A stretch of DNA of 64,000 nt from Pelotomaculum sp. PtaU1.Bin035 (GTDB taxonomy: Bacteria; Bacillota; Desulfotomaculia; Desulfotomaculales; Pelotomaculaceae), in the NCBI GenBank assembly GCA_002067965.1, contig MVRN01000127.1, forward strand, positions 1 to 64,000, in the 5' to 3' direction. The notes under the pieces were generated by a model. The model had not been told where the DNA came from, made no database searches, and saw only the letters and a list, made by a program, of their open reading frames with translations. Shown here in pieces: positions 33,701-42,019 of this stretch (its first letter is position 1; each line of letters opens with the position of its first letter). The position numbers and the translations under genes are program-made.

Positions 33701-36192
33701 TGATGTTCTTCAACGGTTGGGGTGGATTTTCACCGGATGGCCGTGAGTATCAGATTATTATTAAAAACGGCAATCACCTGCCGGCGCCGTGGATCAATGT
33801 AATCGCCAATCCACACTTCGGCTGCCTTGTCTCCGAACTCGGCACGGGTTACACCTGGTGGCGCAACAGCCGTGAGTACAAGCTGACCCCGTGGTCTAAC
33901 GATCCTGTGCTCGACCCGCCGGGTGAAGTTTGTTACCTGCGGGACGAAGAGAGCGGCGAAATATGGCCTGTCACGCCGTCCGCCGGACAAGCGGGCCAGC
34001 CTTACAACGTTGCCCATGGCCGGGGGTTCACCTGTTTTCGCCACGAGAGACATGGTGTCAAGCAGGAAATGACCGTTTTTGTCCCGCTCGACGATCCGGT
34101 CAAGGTGATCAAATTGCGGCTGCAGAACCGGAGTGCCGGGAGGCGGCGCCTTTCCGTCACATATTACGCGGAATGGGTACTGGGTGTGCAGCGCCAGGCG
34201 AACGCCCCGTTCATTGTCACGGAGTGGGATGAGTCGGCCAGGATCATGCTGGCACGCAACACGTATCAGGAGGCGTTTCGAGATGCTGCAGCCTTTTTGG
34301 GCGTGTACCCGCAGCCGGAAACGTCTGTGGAGCCATCGTCTTCAGAAAAATTCGAAGCGAGGGGGAACTCCGCCATTGCGGGAGATCTGTCTTGGACGGC
34401 AGACCGCGGCGAATTTCTCGGCCGCAACGGCACAATGGAAAATCCCGCCGCCATGAGCCGGGAGTGCCTGTCAAGAAAAACAGGACCCCTTTATGACCCT
34501 TGCGGCGCGGTGCAGGCCAAGTTTACACTGGAGCCCGGGGCTGAACGGACAGTCTGCGTCCTGCTCGGCTGCGAACATTCCCGGGACGCTGCCGTGAAAC
34601 TGGCGCAAAAATACCGCCAAACCCATGTCTGCGACCAGGCATTTGAACTGGTGCGGGAATTCTGGGAGGGCGTTTTGGGCCAGATTTCGGTTTCCACGCC
34701 CTGCCCGGAGGTGGATTTACTATTAAACGGCTGGTTGATTTACCAGACCCTCGGTTGCAGAATGTGGGCGCGAGCCGCTTTTTATCAGGCGGGAGGCGCG
34801 TACGGCTTCCGTGATCAATTGCAAGACGCTTTGGCGCTCCTGCACACCCGCCCCGACTATACGCGGGCGCAGATTTTGCTGCACGCCGCGCACCAGTACG
34901 AGGAGGGCGATGTGCAGCATTGGTGGCATGAAGAGACGCAGCGCGGCATCCGATCGCGTTTCTCCGACGATTTGCTGTGGCTGCCATATGCCGTGGGACG
35001 GTATGTCGGCCATACGGGGGACGACAGCGTACTTGACGAGGCGGCGCCGTTTCTGCAAAGCGAACCTTTACGGGAAGGCGAACATGAACGATACGAGCCG
35101 GCCCGGGTCTCTGCCCGGAACGGCACTGTTCTCGAACACTGCTTGCGTGCCATCGACAGGAGTTTACAACGCTTTGGCGGGCACGGGCTGCCGCTGATCG
35201 GGGCCGGCGACTGGAACGACGGTATGAACCGTGTTGGTGCTGAAGGCCACGGTGAGAGTGTGTGGCTCGGCTGGTTTCTCTGTGAAGTGCTGGATCTGTT
35301 TACGGATCTGTGCCGGCGGCGCGGCGATGAAGAGCGGGCGGGACGCTACCGGGATGTACGTGAAAAACTTGTCTCCTCTCTTGATGAGCACGCCTGGGAT
35401 GGGCTGTGGTACCGGCGGGCTTTCACTGACGCCGGGCAATGGCTGGGTTCTATTTGCAATGAAGAATGCAGGATCGACGCTATTGCCCAGTCGTGGTCGG
35501 TCATCTCCGGAGCGGCTCCGAAAGAGAAAGCATTGCGGGCGATGCAGTCATTCGACCACGAACTTGTGGACCGGGATCTTTTCATCGCGCGTCTTTTGAC
35601 TCCGCCTTTCAACCGCACGGATCCCAGTCCCGGCTATATACAGGGCTATCCGCCCGGAATTCGGGAGAACGGATCTCAATATACGCATGGTGTCATATGG
35701 AGCGTTATTGCCTGGTGCCGGCTTGGAATTGCAGATAAGGCTTTCGAATTGTTTCAAATGTTAAATCCTCTGTACCACACTCGTACTCCTATTGAAGTAC
35801 GGCAGTATGCCGGAGAACCATACGTCATGGCGGCGGACGTTTACATGGCGGAGGCGCGCCAAAGACGCGCCGGATGGACGTGGTACAGCGGCGCCGCGGG
35901 ATGGATGTATCAGGCGGGAGTTGAATGGATCCTTGGCCTTCGCCGCCGTGGAAAACGGCTGTACGTTCGCCCGTGCATCCCTTGTGAATGGCGGGAGTTT
36001 TCCGTCAACTACCGTTTTGGCGGCGCGCGCTACCTTATTACTGTCAGTAATCCGCTGAGCAAGTCCGGCGGAGCGGCCGCTTTTCGAATTGATGGGCGGG
36101 AAGTTGCTCATATGGAGCAGGACGTGCGGGAGGGTCCTTACGTTGATTTGTGTGACGACGGGCAGGTCCATCATGTCGTCCTGATGTTATAG
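27781..36192 (+). CDS. ndvB: Cyclic beta-(1,2)-glucan synthase (NdvB type)
   Basis: A 2803-residue inner-membrane enzyme that makes and cyclises beta-1,2-glucan from UDP-glucose. After a helical N region there are membrane helices (about 420-445, 455-475) and a GT84 transferase domain with TLDADTQLP (about 638-645) and the HRWVRGDW motif (about 786). More membrane helices follow (about 834-985). A glycoamylase-like domain (LYNWYDTVTLKPLPPQYVSTVDSGNFIG, near 1095) comes next. The C-terminal third is a GH94 phosphorylase domain with RDQLQDALAL, HQYEEGDVQHWWHEET and GAGDWNDGMN (near 2475) carrying the catalytic Asp. ATG 27781 follows GGGGGA. Length is normal for the family. An odd linker at 28863-28904 has three AATGTCCCC repeats. 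Confidence 0.9.
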   Translation: MILNTEQLRQKAHELALTHDPYVRRGPSKRLWREFYADVEKLRAFIRYLRDGYASCSQPAEEWLLDHAEFVEEQVLVIRHQLSEVILRDLPRLRKTGKTRVLSICADYLEHVDGNLDEDSLVSYINFYQEVSVLTIAEAWAVPVILRIALIGRLAEVMELVRERREVCALAERLLARIEPSKLSPEVLKAALEEAGQDMPLSGPLIVHLVRHLREWSDDSATVREWLMCKLENGSDCLDRIVSYEYQMQAAYQVTTGNLIGSLRKISRWDWHDPFEQISMVEHNLREERSGIYPLLDFSSRDALRKRVEQLARRLRLPENLVAKQAVELAAKEYEQACGRRALAEKAAGNSKESGRTSPGGMSPKHECPQRIMSPVEELPREAFAAYYLLEPDGVKELRHALKMCGTPRYLPELGILRRATAMYFTILTGLFTAILLGFTVWIGGGANLTAAQWPVILIALTLPASQWAVTAAHWLIECAMRPRLLLRYDFSRGIPDEAATMVVIPVIWPTVKDVLELADRLEMHYLANRDSNIHFALLGDFVDAGAERLPEDNAVIAAARASIEGLNCSYSHPGGSTFHLFQRRRLWNPSEGAWMGWERKRGKLVEFVELLKGRTDTTYDCVVGDASILPRIRYIITLDADTQLPVGSAQRMIGTMHLPYNRPRLNSMRTRVVEGYGVLQPRIGISHEAALRSRFAYLWSANPGIDPYAFAASDPYQDGLGQGIFTGKGIFDVDAFAKVLCERIPENRVLSHDLLEGGFLRAGLLSDIELIDEHPSTFSAYQKRMHRWVRGDWQLLIWLFHRVRDRWGKFLPVDLSPLTRWQVIDNLRRSLLPPALFAVLLLGFSVLPGSPGRWLAFVFATLSLPLICQLAAIGRTIWRPQGLLATAGQILVTVVTLPFQSVLLFDAITRTLYRLFVSKRHLLEWVSAAEIERRSHGGRQPALPGMYGGYALLFLFAPAAVASTVPALRWAGLALCAVWAFAPLAIRWLDRPLRRPERPLAAAEEAELRKLSEQIWMFFEDYVTEAEHWLPPDNVQIDPPIGVVHRTSPTNTGLYLACALAARDFGFIDTPGLIERLERTVSTIEQMDKWKGHLYNWYDTVTLKPLPPQYVSTVDSGNFIGCLITVKEGLAEWLNSIIGGDVQPGSDRVRGKAAEALNVAFAGELTPALKDEDAGKRKKSSSSLREDWVVRGQNLIARLDTLINGTDFRPLYDHKAKLFNLGYHSGLRKPDQILYDLLASEARQTSFIAIALGHVPVSHWHALGRTMAKVGRRVTLLSWSGTMFEFLMPLLFMRTYRSTIWDSTCRAVVKRQIEYAHRRGVPFGISESGYYAFDYQMNYQYRAFGVPGLGFKRGLEQDLVVAPYAAILALPFAKRQGLEDLCKMKELGACGKYGFYEAIDFTSERLPKDKKNMIIRSYMAHHQGMSLLALANLLAPKKIYERFHRDKRVRSTELLLQERIPARPKIIKHSAMARARVPDIRLAETGARREYLSADTPVPEVCVLSNGTFMTIVTNSGSGLIRYEGLAVSRWREDPVLDDWGIYIYIRDVARDMIWSPAFQPCRVPSSEQRVQFSLDRATFMRVDGDMRTSLEICVSPEWNAEVRRLTLTNTGNEARIIEVTTFLELALAPPMADDAHPAFSKLFIKTEYAEDARCLLAWRRPRQEDEKPLWVAHALIAGCQAIGPVEYESDRACFIGRGHTVSQPQGIRSRLRGTVGSVTDPAMIMRKRLSIKSGEQAQLFAVTAVAGTKEEVLDIVSRFPGGLMVERTFQLAWNRSQIELRHLRLTAARAMTFQAFAGRVLYTPPLRQERQQSIAVNVKGQSGLWTYGVSGDVPVILVRIENRADIQFIVKLLAGHEYLRCLGLIFDLVVLNESAGGYQQDLSEALRRAVEQVVHRKGAEPGGVFIINASQLPVSDRTLLLAAARVVLRAGGPSLKAQTKPPRRDAVLPAPFKPAASLNRFTSLVPDDMRELMFFNGWGGFSPDGREYQIIIKNGNHLPAPWINVIANPHFGCLVSELGTGYTWWRNSREYKLTPWSNDPVLDPPGEVCYLRDEESGEIWPVTPSAGQAGQPYNVAHGRGFTCFRHERHGVKQEMTVFVPLDDPVKVIKLRLQNRSAGRRRLSVTYYAEWVLGVQRQANAPFIVTEWDESARIMLARNTYQEAFRDAAAFLGVYPQPETSVEPSSSEKFEARGNSAIAGDLSWTADRGEFLGRNGTMENPAAMSRECLSRKTGPLYDPCGAVQAKFTLEPGAERTVCVLLGCEHSRDAAVKLAQKYRQTHVCDQAFELVREFWEGVLGQISVSTPCPEVDLLLNGWLIYQTLGCRMWARAAFYQAGGAYGFRDQLQDALALLHTRPDYTRAQILLHAAHQYEEGDVQHWWHEETQRGIRSRFSDDLLWLPYAVGRYVGHTGDDSVLDEAAPFLQSEPLREGEHERYEPARVSARNGTVLEHCLRAIDRSLQRFGGHGLPLIGAGDWNDGMNRVGAEGHGESVWLGWFLCEVLDLFTDLCRRRGDEERAGRYRDVREKLVSSLDEHAWDGLWYRRAFTDAGQWLGSICNEECRIDAIAQSWSVISGAAPKEKALRAMQSFDHELVDRDLFIARLLTPPFNRTDPSPGYIQGYPPGIRENGSQYTHGVIWSVIAWCRLGIADKAFELFQMLNPLYHTRTPIEVRQYAGEPYVMAADVYMAEARQRRAGWTWYSGAAGWMYQAGVEWILGLRRRGKRLYVRPCIPCEWREFSVNYRFGGARYLITVSNPLSKSGGAAAFRIDGREVAHMEQDVREGPYVDLCDDGQVHHVVLML

Positions 36193-36228
36193 GTAAAAAT
36201 AAACGCGTCAGGCATAAAATAGTTCAAT

Positions 36229-36279
36229 GGCGACGGTATCTGGTTGAGATAACCTACCAGTTATTGTCGCCCTTTTTTT
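36229..36279 (+). terminator. Terminator of the glucan synthase gene
   Basis: GGCGAC pairs with GTCGCC, with an inner CTGGT/ACCAG stem, followed by seven T. Located 37 nt past the stop. Confidence 0.85.
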
Positions 36280-36476
36280 GTCTTTACCCATGTGGCTAAA
36301 AAAATCGAAATAAGCAAGGGCAATGTGACCGTCCAGGCAATGCCCATTTTCCGCCATCGTACAAGCCTGTGGGTGTAAGACTTGGGCACCCAGTTTCTTG
36401 CCGCGCAGTTGACAATTGGCAAACAATTAAATAAAATGTTTATAATTACACAATCAATTTAAGGAAGTGTTTGTAG

Positions 36477-37646
36477 GTGAGTATGTTGAATCTTTTCTGG
36501 AATGCTTCACCGGAAGAATTCAAAAACGGATATATCGAGGAAGAGAATTATTATATTTGCTTGCTTTGCGGCAAAAAAATTGAGAAAGGGATTGTCTACC
36601 CCGAGGGAGGCATTCTCTATGAAGCCGGAAGGTATATACGCGTCCATATTGAGAAGGAGCATCAATCGGTGTTTGAGTGCCTGATCCGGCTGGATAAACG
36701 CCTCACAGGTCTTACAGAACATCAGAAAAACATCCTTCAACTATTTTACCAGGGTAAAAGTGATGAAGAAGTGCAAAAGGAAATGGGCATCGGCAGCGCT
36801 TCCACCATCCGGAACCATCGTTTTGTATTAAAAGAGAAAGAACGTCAGGCCAAAGTGTTTCTGGCGCTGATGGATCTCTTGAAGGATAAGAATAAGCGTT
36901 TGTCAGGCTGTTTGCCTCCATATAAAACGGCCGGGACGATAGATGATCGATACAGTATTACTCAGGAAGAAAGTGAGAAAATACTTAAGAAATATTTCCC
37001 TGAAGGTACGGATGGGCCATTAACCACTTTTGATATGAAAGAAAAAAATAGGCTGGTTGTATTAAGGGAACTGGCGAAGAAATTTGAAGCAAAAAAGTTC
37101 TATAAAGAGAAGGAAGTAAACGAAATATTGAAAACCGCTTATGATGATTTTACTACTTTGCGAAGATATTTGATTGAATACGGATTTTTAGGCAGAAAGC
37201 CTGACGGCAGCCGGTATTGGCTGAAAGGGGATCCAAACGGGAAGGAGGAAGGAAATATGGACCGTAAAAAAGAAATGAAGCAACAGTATAAAGATATGAA
37301 AACTGAGGGCGGGGTTTACCAGATTAAAAACACGAAAAATCAGAAGGTGTTTGTGGTTGCGACTCCAAATTTTAAGACTATAAATGGAAAACTGGGCATG
37401 TTGAAATGGGGTTCGCATAAAAACAGGCAGCTTCAAGAGGAATGGAATCAATTTGGCGAAGACGCTTTTGTATTTGAAGTCCTTGAGGTTTTGGAAGAAA
37501 AGGAAGAGGGCTTTTTTGACAAAAAGGACGTGTTGAAAAAAATGGAGAAAAAATGGCTGGATAAGCTGCAGCCATTCGGAGAGCGCGGCTATAATCAACC
37601 TAAAAAAAGAGAGGAAGACGGCAATGAAAATCGTGGCGATTGGTGA
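36477..37646 (+). CDS. DUF2087 / GIY-YIG two-domain protein
   Basis: A 389-residue protein. Residues 20-60 may bind zinc (CLLCGKKI ... VHIEKEH). Residues 78-120 form a LuxR-type helix-turn-helix (LTEHQKNILQLFYQGKSDEEVQKEMGIGSASTIRNHR). Residues 165-250 are DUF2087 (LTTFDMKEKNRLVVLRELAKKF ... LRRYLIEYGFLGRKPDGSRYWL). The C-terminal 110 residues form a GIY-YIG-like domain (GGVYQIKNTKNQKVFVVATPNFKTI ... FVFEVLEVLE ... KWLDKLQPFGERGYN). GTG start. Combined regulator and nuclease-fold architecture is known in Clostridia; the role is unclear. It sits upstream of the HNH and type I R-M genes. Confidence 0.8.
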   Translation: MSMLNLFWNASPEEFKNGYIEEENYYICLLCGKKIEKGIVYPEGGILYEAGRYIRVHIEKEHQSVFECLIRLDKRLTGLTEHQKNILQLFYQGKSDEEVQKEMGIGSASTIRNHRFVLKEKERQAKVFLALMDLLKDKNKRLSGCLPPYKTAGTIDDRYSITQEESEKILKKYFPEGTDGPLTTFDMKEKNRLVVLRELAKKFEAKKFYKEKEVNEILKTAYDDFTTLRRYLIEYGFLGRKPDGSRYWLKGDPNGKEEGNMDRKKEMKQQYKDMKTEGGVYQIKNTKNQKVFVVATPNFKTINGKLGMLKWGSHKNRQLQEEWNQFGEDAFVFEVLEVLEEKEEGFFDKKDVLKKMEKKWLDKLQPFGERGYNQPKKREEDGNENRGDW

Positions 37647-37961
37647 AAGCCCTTACTGGATTTCAGCCATGAAGTTGTTTAAAGTCCACGTGACGGGTTG
37701 ATGTTAATGGTTAACAAACTAAAAAATGTGTTGACTTTGGAAATTATTTTTGTATAATGTAATTATTGGTTTTTCCTCTCTAGAGCGGGTTAAGCTGCAA
37801 AAATAGAGATAAAAAACGGGCCCGGGAATTGGCCGTCCCCGGACCTGACGCTGAAATCAGCACAAGTACATGCAAATACATAATATCATAAATAGTTCCG
37901 CTGAAGCAATGATATTTGTGGTTTTGCTGACAGAAGCTCTTTGTCTCGGAAAGGAGAGACT
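37647..37961. other. Gap with a promoter before the HNH gene
   Basis: About 310 bp. A good promoter is at 37731-37758. Further along, a CGGGCCCGGGAATT stretch and repeated TACATGCAAATACATAA text are seen but not interpretable. No gene is supported. Confidence 0.5.
37731..37758 (+). promoter_or_regulatory. sigma-A promoter upstream of the HNH gene
   Basis: TTGACT at 37731-37736 and TATAAT at 37753-37758 with a 16-nt spacer. It gives a leader of about 200 nt before 37962. Confidence 0.7.
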
Positions 37962-38279
37962 ATGGCAATTCAACAAAATCGCGCGCTTTTGAATTTGTCT
38001 TATGACCGGGGGACGATATTAGCCGTATGGAAAAAGGCGACTGTCGATTCAGAATATAACCCGGACGAGTACAGGCGAGACTGCTGTGGCGCGTGGATTA
38101 AGTTTGCTGATTACGGCAACGACAAGTCCGATTTCGGCTGGGAAATCGACCATGTGATGCCGATAGCCAAGGGTGGCACGGATGATCTGAGCAATCTTCA
38201 GCCGCTGCATTGGCTCAACAACCGGGGCAAGGGCAACGACTGGCCGGACTGGACGTGTTCCTACCGGGCAATAACATAG
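37962..38279 (+). CDS. HNH endonuclease-like protein
   Basis: A 105-residue protein with an HNH core: CCGAWIKFADYGNDKSDFGWEIDHVMPIAKGGTDDLSNLQPLHWLNNRGKG, containing the DH pair, the NLQPL Asn segment and a terminal NN-K. ATG at 37962 with GGAGAGACT directly upstream. HNH proteins of this type are common beside restriction systems; it could be a restriction nuclease or simple accessory. Separated from the R-M operon by a strong terminator, so it is an independent unit. Confidence 0.8.
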   Translation: MAIQQNRALLNLSYDRGTILAVWKKATVDSEYNPDEYRRDCCGAWIKFADYGNDKSDFGWEIDHVMPIAKGGTDDLSNLQPLHWLNNRGKGNDWPDWTCSYRAIT

Positions 38280-38333
38280 AGGGCTGTTATTCGTGGCGCG
38301 GACGGACCCGTTCCCTCCAGAATGTTTTTTAAA

Positions 38334-38372
38334 TGCCAGAGCCAACTTTCCGCAGTGAAAGTGGCTCTGGCA
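38334..38372 (+). terminator. Strong hairpin after the HNH gene
   Basis: TGCCAGAGCCAACTTTC pairs with GAAAGTGGCTCTGGCA with one mismatch. No long T run follows, yet the stem is among the strongest in the window. Confidence 0.7.
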
Positions 38373-38431
38373 TCGATTTATAAAGACAACCTTTTGTTCT
38401 GCCGGGAGCCTGTTAATAAGGGGGTTTGAAA

Positions 38432-39034
38432 GTGACGGCGCGAAAAAATGTTAAACTGGGTGAAATCGCCATTATATTAAATGGTTTGCCCGATGCGAAG
38501 CAACACGAACTAGTGTACAAGGCAAGTTTAATAACATATAATTTTATTCAGCCGAACCATTTGGGATTTTTCAACGATATGCATATTACTGCGGAAATAA
38601 AGAGGCAAACCCCCGTTGACGACAGCTATTTCATCAGGGAAAATGATATTTTACTTAAACGGCTTAATCCGGATATTGCGACGTTAATAAGCAAGGACAT
38701 GCCGGATACAACTTTTTCGAGTAATCTCTTCGTTATCCGTCTGTTTGAAGAATATCACCCGGCCTATATAGCCTGCTTGCTGGAAAACCAGGGCATGGCA
38801 TGGCTAAACAGTAATATTACCGGTGCGGTCGCGGCAATAAAGTCTATATCAACAAAAGCGTTAAAGGCGTTGGATATACCCGCCATAGAATATGGGAAGC
38901 AGAAAGCAATTGGCCGGATGTGGCTGCTGCACAAGAAACGGATACAGCTGTTGAACTCTTTGGCTGTAGAAGATCAAAGGCTTATGGCGGCAGTAATAAA
39001 AAGCGTCACGGCAAATACCGGGGAGGAACTATGA
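38432..39034 (+). CDS. Single-domain type I restriction S-subunit-like protein
   Basis: A 200-residue protein resembling one half of an HsdS: KNVKLGEIAIILNGLP at the start, a target-recognition-like middle (DDSYFIRENDILLKRLNPDIATL), then IKSISTKALKALDIPAIEYGKQKAIGRMWLLHKKRIQLLNSLA, which fits the conserved coiled-coil helix. GTG 38432 is 7 nt after GGGGG. The stop overlaps the hsdM start (ATGA). Such half-S proteins before hsdM are seen in some Clostridial loci; it may dimerise to form an alternative specificity subunit, or be an evolutionary remnant. Confidence 0.65.
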   Translation: MTARKNVKLGEIAIILNGLPDAKQHELVYKASLITYNFIQPNHLGFFNDMHITAEIKRQTPVDDSYFIRENDILLKRLNPDIATLISKDMPDTTFSSNLFVIRLFEEYHPAYIACLLENQGMAWLNSNITGAVAAIKSISTKALKALDIPAIEYGKQKAIGRMWLLHKKRIQLLNSLAVEDQRLMAAVIKSVTANTGEEL

Positions 39035-40617
39035 TGGCGACTACCAGAAAAGACATTGAGGCCGCGCTTTGGAGGGGCGCGAATACATTTAGGGGGGCTA
39101 TCGACGCGGCCAACTACAAAGATTATATCCTGCCCATGCTTTTCGTTAAATACCTAAGCGACACCTATCTGGAAAACGTTGAAGAATTAAGGAAAAAGTA
39201 CGATAATCCGATCAGGTTGGAAAGAGCGATAAACAGGCTCCCCTTTGTGATCAATAAAGAACAGAGCTTCTCCTGGCTTTATGAAAAAAGATATAAAGAT
39301 AACCTGGGGGAACTTATTAATACGGCTTTGTGCGGCATAGAAGACGACAACCCTTCCCTGTTTACGGGGATCTTCAGAAACATAGACTTTAACAGTGAAG
39401 CCATGCTGGGCAATCAAAGGCAAAGAAACACCCGCTTGCGGGAACTGCTGGAAGATTTCGAGTCCCTTGACCTGCGCCCCTCTTCCATCAGGCCCGAGGA
39501 AGGCAAGGTGGCCGCCGATACCATTGGCGAAGCGTACGAATATATGATCGGCGAGTTCGCCAGCCAGGCCGGCAAAAAAGCCGGTTCCTTCTTTACTCCC
39601 TCCGAAGTGTCGGAACTGATGGCGCGCATCGTCGACCCAAAAATAAGCGACACCATGTACGACCCAACCTGCGGCTCCGGCTCCCTGCTTATAAAAACCG
39701 GAAAAACGGCCCAGGCCAAGGAAAACAACGCGATAAAAAAGCTTGCCCTGTACGGCCAGGAAATGAACGGCTCCTCCTGGTCCATGGCCAAAATGAACAT
39801 GTTTCTCCACGAGATTATGGACGCCAGGATACTCTGGGGCGATACCCTGGCCAACCCCCTGCACATTGACCCGGACGGCAATCTCATGCAGTTCGACGTC
39901 ATAGTGGCCAACATGCCTTTTTCCCAGGATAAATGGGCGGCGGGATTTAACACCGGCGGCGAGATGACCGGCAGGGGCAAAGAATTCAAAATGCAAGCCT
40001 CTCTTGACAGGTACCATCGCTTTGAATGGGGGGTGCCCCCCGCCAGCAAGGGGGACTGGGCGTTTTTGCTGCATATGATTGCCAGCCTCAAGAGCGGGGG
40101 CAGGATTGCCGCTGTCGCTCCCCACGGCGTTTTGTTCAGGGGCGCGTCGGAAGGGAGGATCAGGCAGGCTGTAGTCGAGAAGAACCTGTTGGACGCGGTT
40201 ATCGGCCTGCCCGCCAATCTGTTTTACGGGACAAGCATCCCGGCCTGCATTTTAGTTTTTAAGAAAAACCGCAACCGTGACGACGTATTGTTTATTGACG
40301 CTTCCGCCAAGGATGAAAACGGCAGGCTTCGCTTTAAAAAGGACAAGAACCAGAATAAGCTTGAAACAAAACATATCGAGGACATTATAAATACCTACAA
40401 AAGCAGGGTGGATGTCAAAAGATTTGCCCATGTGGCCGGTGTTTATGAAATCAGGGCCAACGAATACAACCTGAATATCCCCCGCTATGTTGATACCTTT
40501 GAAGAGGAAGTATTGGTGGATATTGAAGAGGTTAAAAACAATATCGCCAATATCCAAAAGGATCTTGCCGAAGTAGAAGCGCAGATGGCCAGGTATTTAA
40601 AGGAGCTGGGACTATGA
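39031..40617 (+). CDS. hsdM: Type I restriction-modification methyltransferase, M subunit
   Basis: A 528-residue N6-adenine methyltransferase. The N-terminal helical domain (residues 5-150) is typical: IEAALWRGANTFRGAIDAANYKDYILPMLFVKYLSDTY. The SAM-binding motif is YDPTCGSGSLL (near residue 208). The catalytic motif reads ANMPFS (near residue 291) instead of the usual NPPF/Y, a known variation in this family. ATG 39031 follows GGGAGG and overlaps the previous stop. It forms the methylase with HsdS, protecting host DNA. It is followed by an aborted four-codon frame and a 150-bp gap before hsdS. Confidence 0.95.
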   Translation: MMATTRKDIEAALWRGANTFRGAIDAANYKDYILPMLFVKYLSDTYLENVEELRKKYDNPIRLERAINRLPFVINKEQSFSWLYEKRYKDNLGELINTALCGIEDDNPSLFTGIFRNIDFNSEAMLGNQRQRNTRLRELLEDFESLDLRPSSIRPEEGKVAADTIGEAYEYMIGEFASQAGKKAGSFFTPSEVSELMARIVDPKISDTMYDPTCGSGSLLIKTGKTAQAKENNAIKKLALYGQEMNGSSWSMAKMNMFLHEIMDARILWGDTLANPLHIDPDGNLMQFDVIVANMPFSQDKWAAGFNTGGEMTGRGKEFKMQASLDRYHRFEWGVPPASKGDWAFLLHMIASLKSGGRIAAVAPHGVLFRGASEGRIRQAVVEKNLLDAVIGLPANLFYGTSIPACILVFKKNRNRDDVLFIDASAKDENGRLRFKKDKNQNKLETKHIEDIINTYKSRVDVKRFAHVAGVYEIRANEYNLNIPRYVDTFEEEVLVDIEEVKNNIANIQKDLAEVEAQMARYLKELGL

Positions 40618-40771
40618 GCGATATCTAAAAAAATAGCTGAGGATATAACCTGCCTACTTCTGGTGATGGCGTCCTTCGGCAGTTAGATTAAAAGTTATTA
40701 ATATTTAACGTGGATATAAGTGGGCGTCGTTTTATGACATCTATACGGGCCTGGATTAATAGGAGAGAGTG
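40618..40771. other. Gap between hsdM and hsdS with an aborted start
   Basis: An ATG at 40615 overlapping the hsdM stop reads only MSDI before a stop. Normally hsdS would begin here. The 150 bp that follow hold no gene, then AGGAG and the present hsdS start. It suggests replacement or deletion at the 5' end of hsdS. Confidence 0.5.
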
Positions 40772-42019
40772 ATGCAAAAAGATAGTGAATACTCTGTAGC
40801 AAAAGGGCCTTACAAAGGCTACCCGGGTGACTGGATAGTTATTGAATTAGGTATTTTGCTAAATAAAGTTAGAAGACCAGTAGAAGTCATCCCTGATCAT
40901 GAATACCGGGAAATTGGCATCCGTTCTCATGGAAAAGGACTGTTTCATAAAGAGCCGGTTAAAGGAAGCGACCTGGGAAGTAAATCCGTTTTTTGGGTTG
41001 AGGTGGACTGCTTAATCATTAATATTGTTTTTGCATGGGAGCAAGCCGTCGGAATTACCACCGCTCAGGAAAAAGGAATGATTGCTTCGCACAGGTTCCC
41101 GATGTGGCAGCCAAAAGGAAACATAGACTTAAATTACCTTTTGAGGATTTTTTTGACACCTTACGGCAGGTATCTCCTTGAATTGGCCTCGCCTGGCGGA
41201 GCGGGGAGAAATAGGACGCTCGGGCGGGATAACTTTGATAAAACCCCGGTCTGCATACCTTCAAGTATTAAAGAGCAGCAAAGAATAGTTCAAATCCTCT
41301 CAGCTTGGGACAAGGCCATCGGACTAAAAGAGCAGCTGATTAACGAGAAAAAAAGACAGAAAAAATGGCTGATGCAAAACCTGCTCACAGGAGTAAGGCG
41401 TCTTCCCGGTTTTACAGGAGAGTGGCAAAAGGTTCGTTTGGGGGACGTTTGCACTGTAAATGATAATTTGTTAAGCGAAAATACCCAATCGGATTTAAAA
41501 TTTTGGTATGTGGATTTGTCTAGTATTAATGGAGGGAGGATTACAGAACCAGCAAAGGCGGTTAAATTTGATGAATTACCTTTGAGAGCGAGGCGATTGT
41601 TTAAAAAGGGCGACATTCTTATGTCTACATTAAGGCCGTATTTACTTGGCTTCGCTTATATAGATAAGGAATATGACTATTATGTTTGTTCTACCGGTTT
41701 TGCCGTAGTCCGGGCAAAAGAAGGTGTTTGTTCGAAATTTGTTTACTACGCTCTGTTTTCTGAAGGTGTTGTTCGTCAAATGAATCAATGTTTAATGGGT
41801 ACAAATTATCCTGCGTTGAGCAATAATGATATTAATCAACTGTATTTTGAACTCCCTCTCCTCCCGGAGCAAGCTGCCATCGCCGATATCATATCCACGG
41901 CGGACCGGGAAATTGACTTGCACAAAAAGCAGCTTGGTGAGCTGATAAAGCAGAAAAATACCCTGACGCAACTATTGCTGACAGGTGCTGTCAGAGTCAA
42001 TTCGCAGGAGGTTTCTTGA
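40772..42019 (+). CDS. hsdS: Type I restriction-modification specificity subunit
   Basis: A 415-residue HsdS with two target-recognition domains. The first (residues 15-160) and second (about 220-380) each end in a conserved helix: IKEQQRIVQILSAWDKAIGLKEQLINEKKRQKKWLMQNLLTG and LPEQAAIADIISTADREIDLHKKQLGELIKQKNTLTQLLLTG. These spacer helices set the distance between half-sites. ATG 40772 follows AGGAG. The sequence recognised cannot be predicted. Its stop overlaps the hsdR start. Confidence 0.9.
   Translation: MQKDSEYSVAKGPYKGYPGDWIVIELGILLNKVRRPVEVIPDHEYREIGIRSHGKGLFHKEPVKGSDLGSKSVFWVEVDCLIINIVFAWEQAVGITTAQEKGMIASHRFPMWQPKGNIDLNYLLRIFLTPYGRYLLELASPGGAGRNRTLGRDNFDKTPVCIPSSIKEQQRIVQILSAWDKAIGLKEQLINEKKRQKKWLMQNLLTGVRRLPGFTGEWQKVRLGDVCTVNDNLLSENTQSDLKFWYVDLSSINGGRITEPAKAVKFDELPLRARRLFKKGDILMSTLRPYLLGFAYIDKEYDYYVCSTGFAVVRAKEGVCSKFVYYALFSEGVVRQMNQCLMGTNYPALSNNDINQLYFELPLLPEQAAIADIISTADREIDLHKKQLGELIKQKNTLTQLLLTGAVRVNSQEVS

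Noticed and set aside
29187-36174. Numerous antisense and out-of-phase frames within the glucan synthase gene
   Set aside because: They result from high GC in one very long gene; none has a recognisable product or ribosome site.
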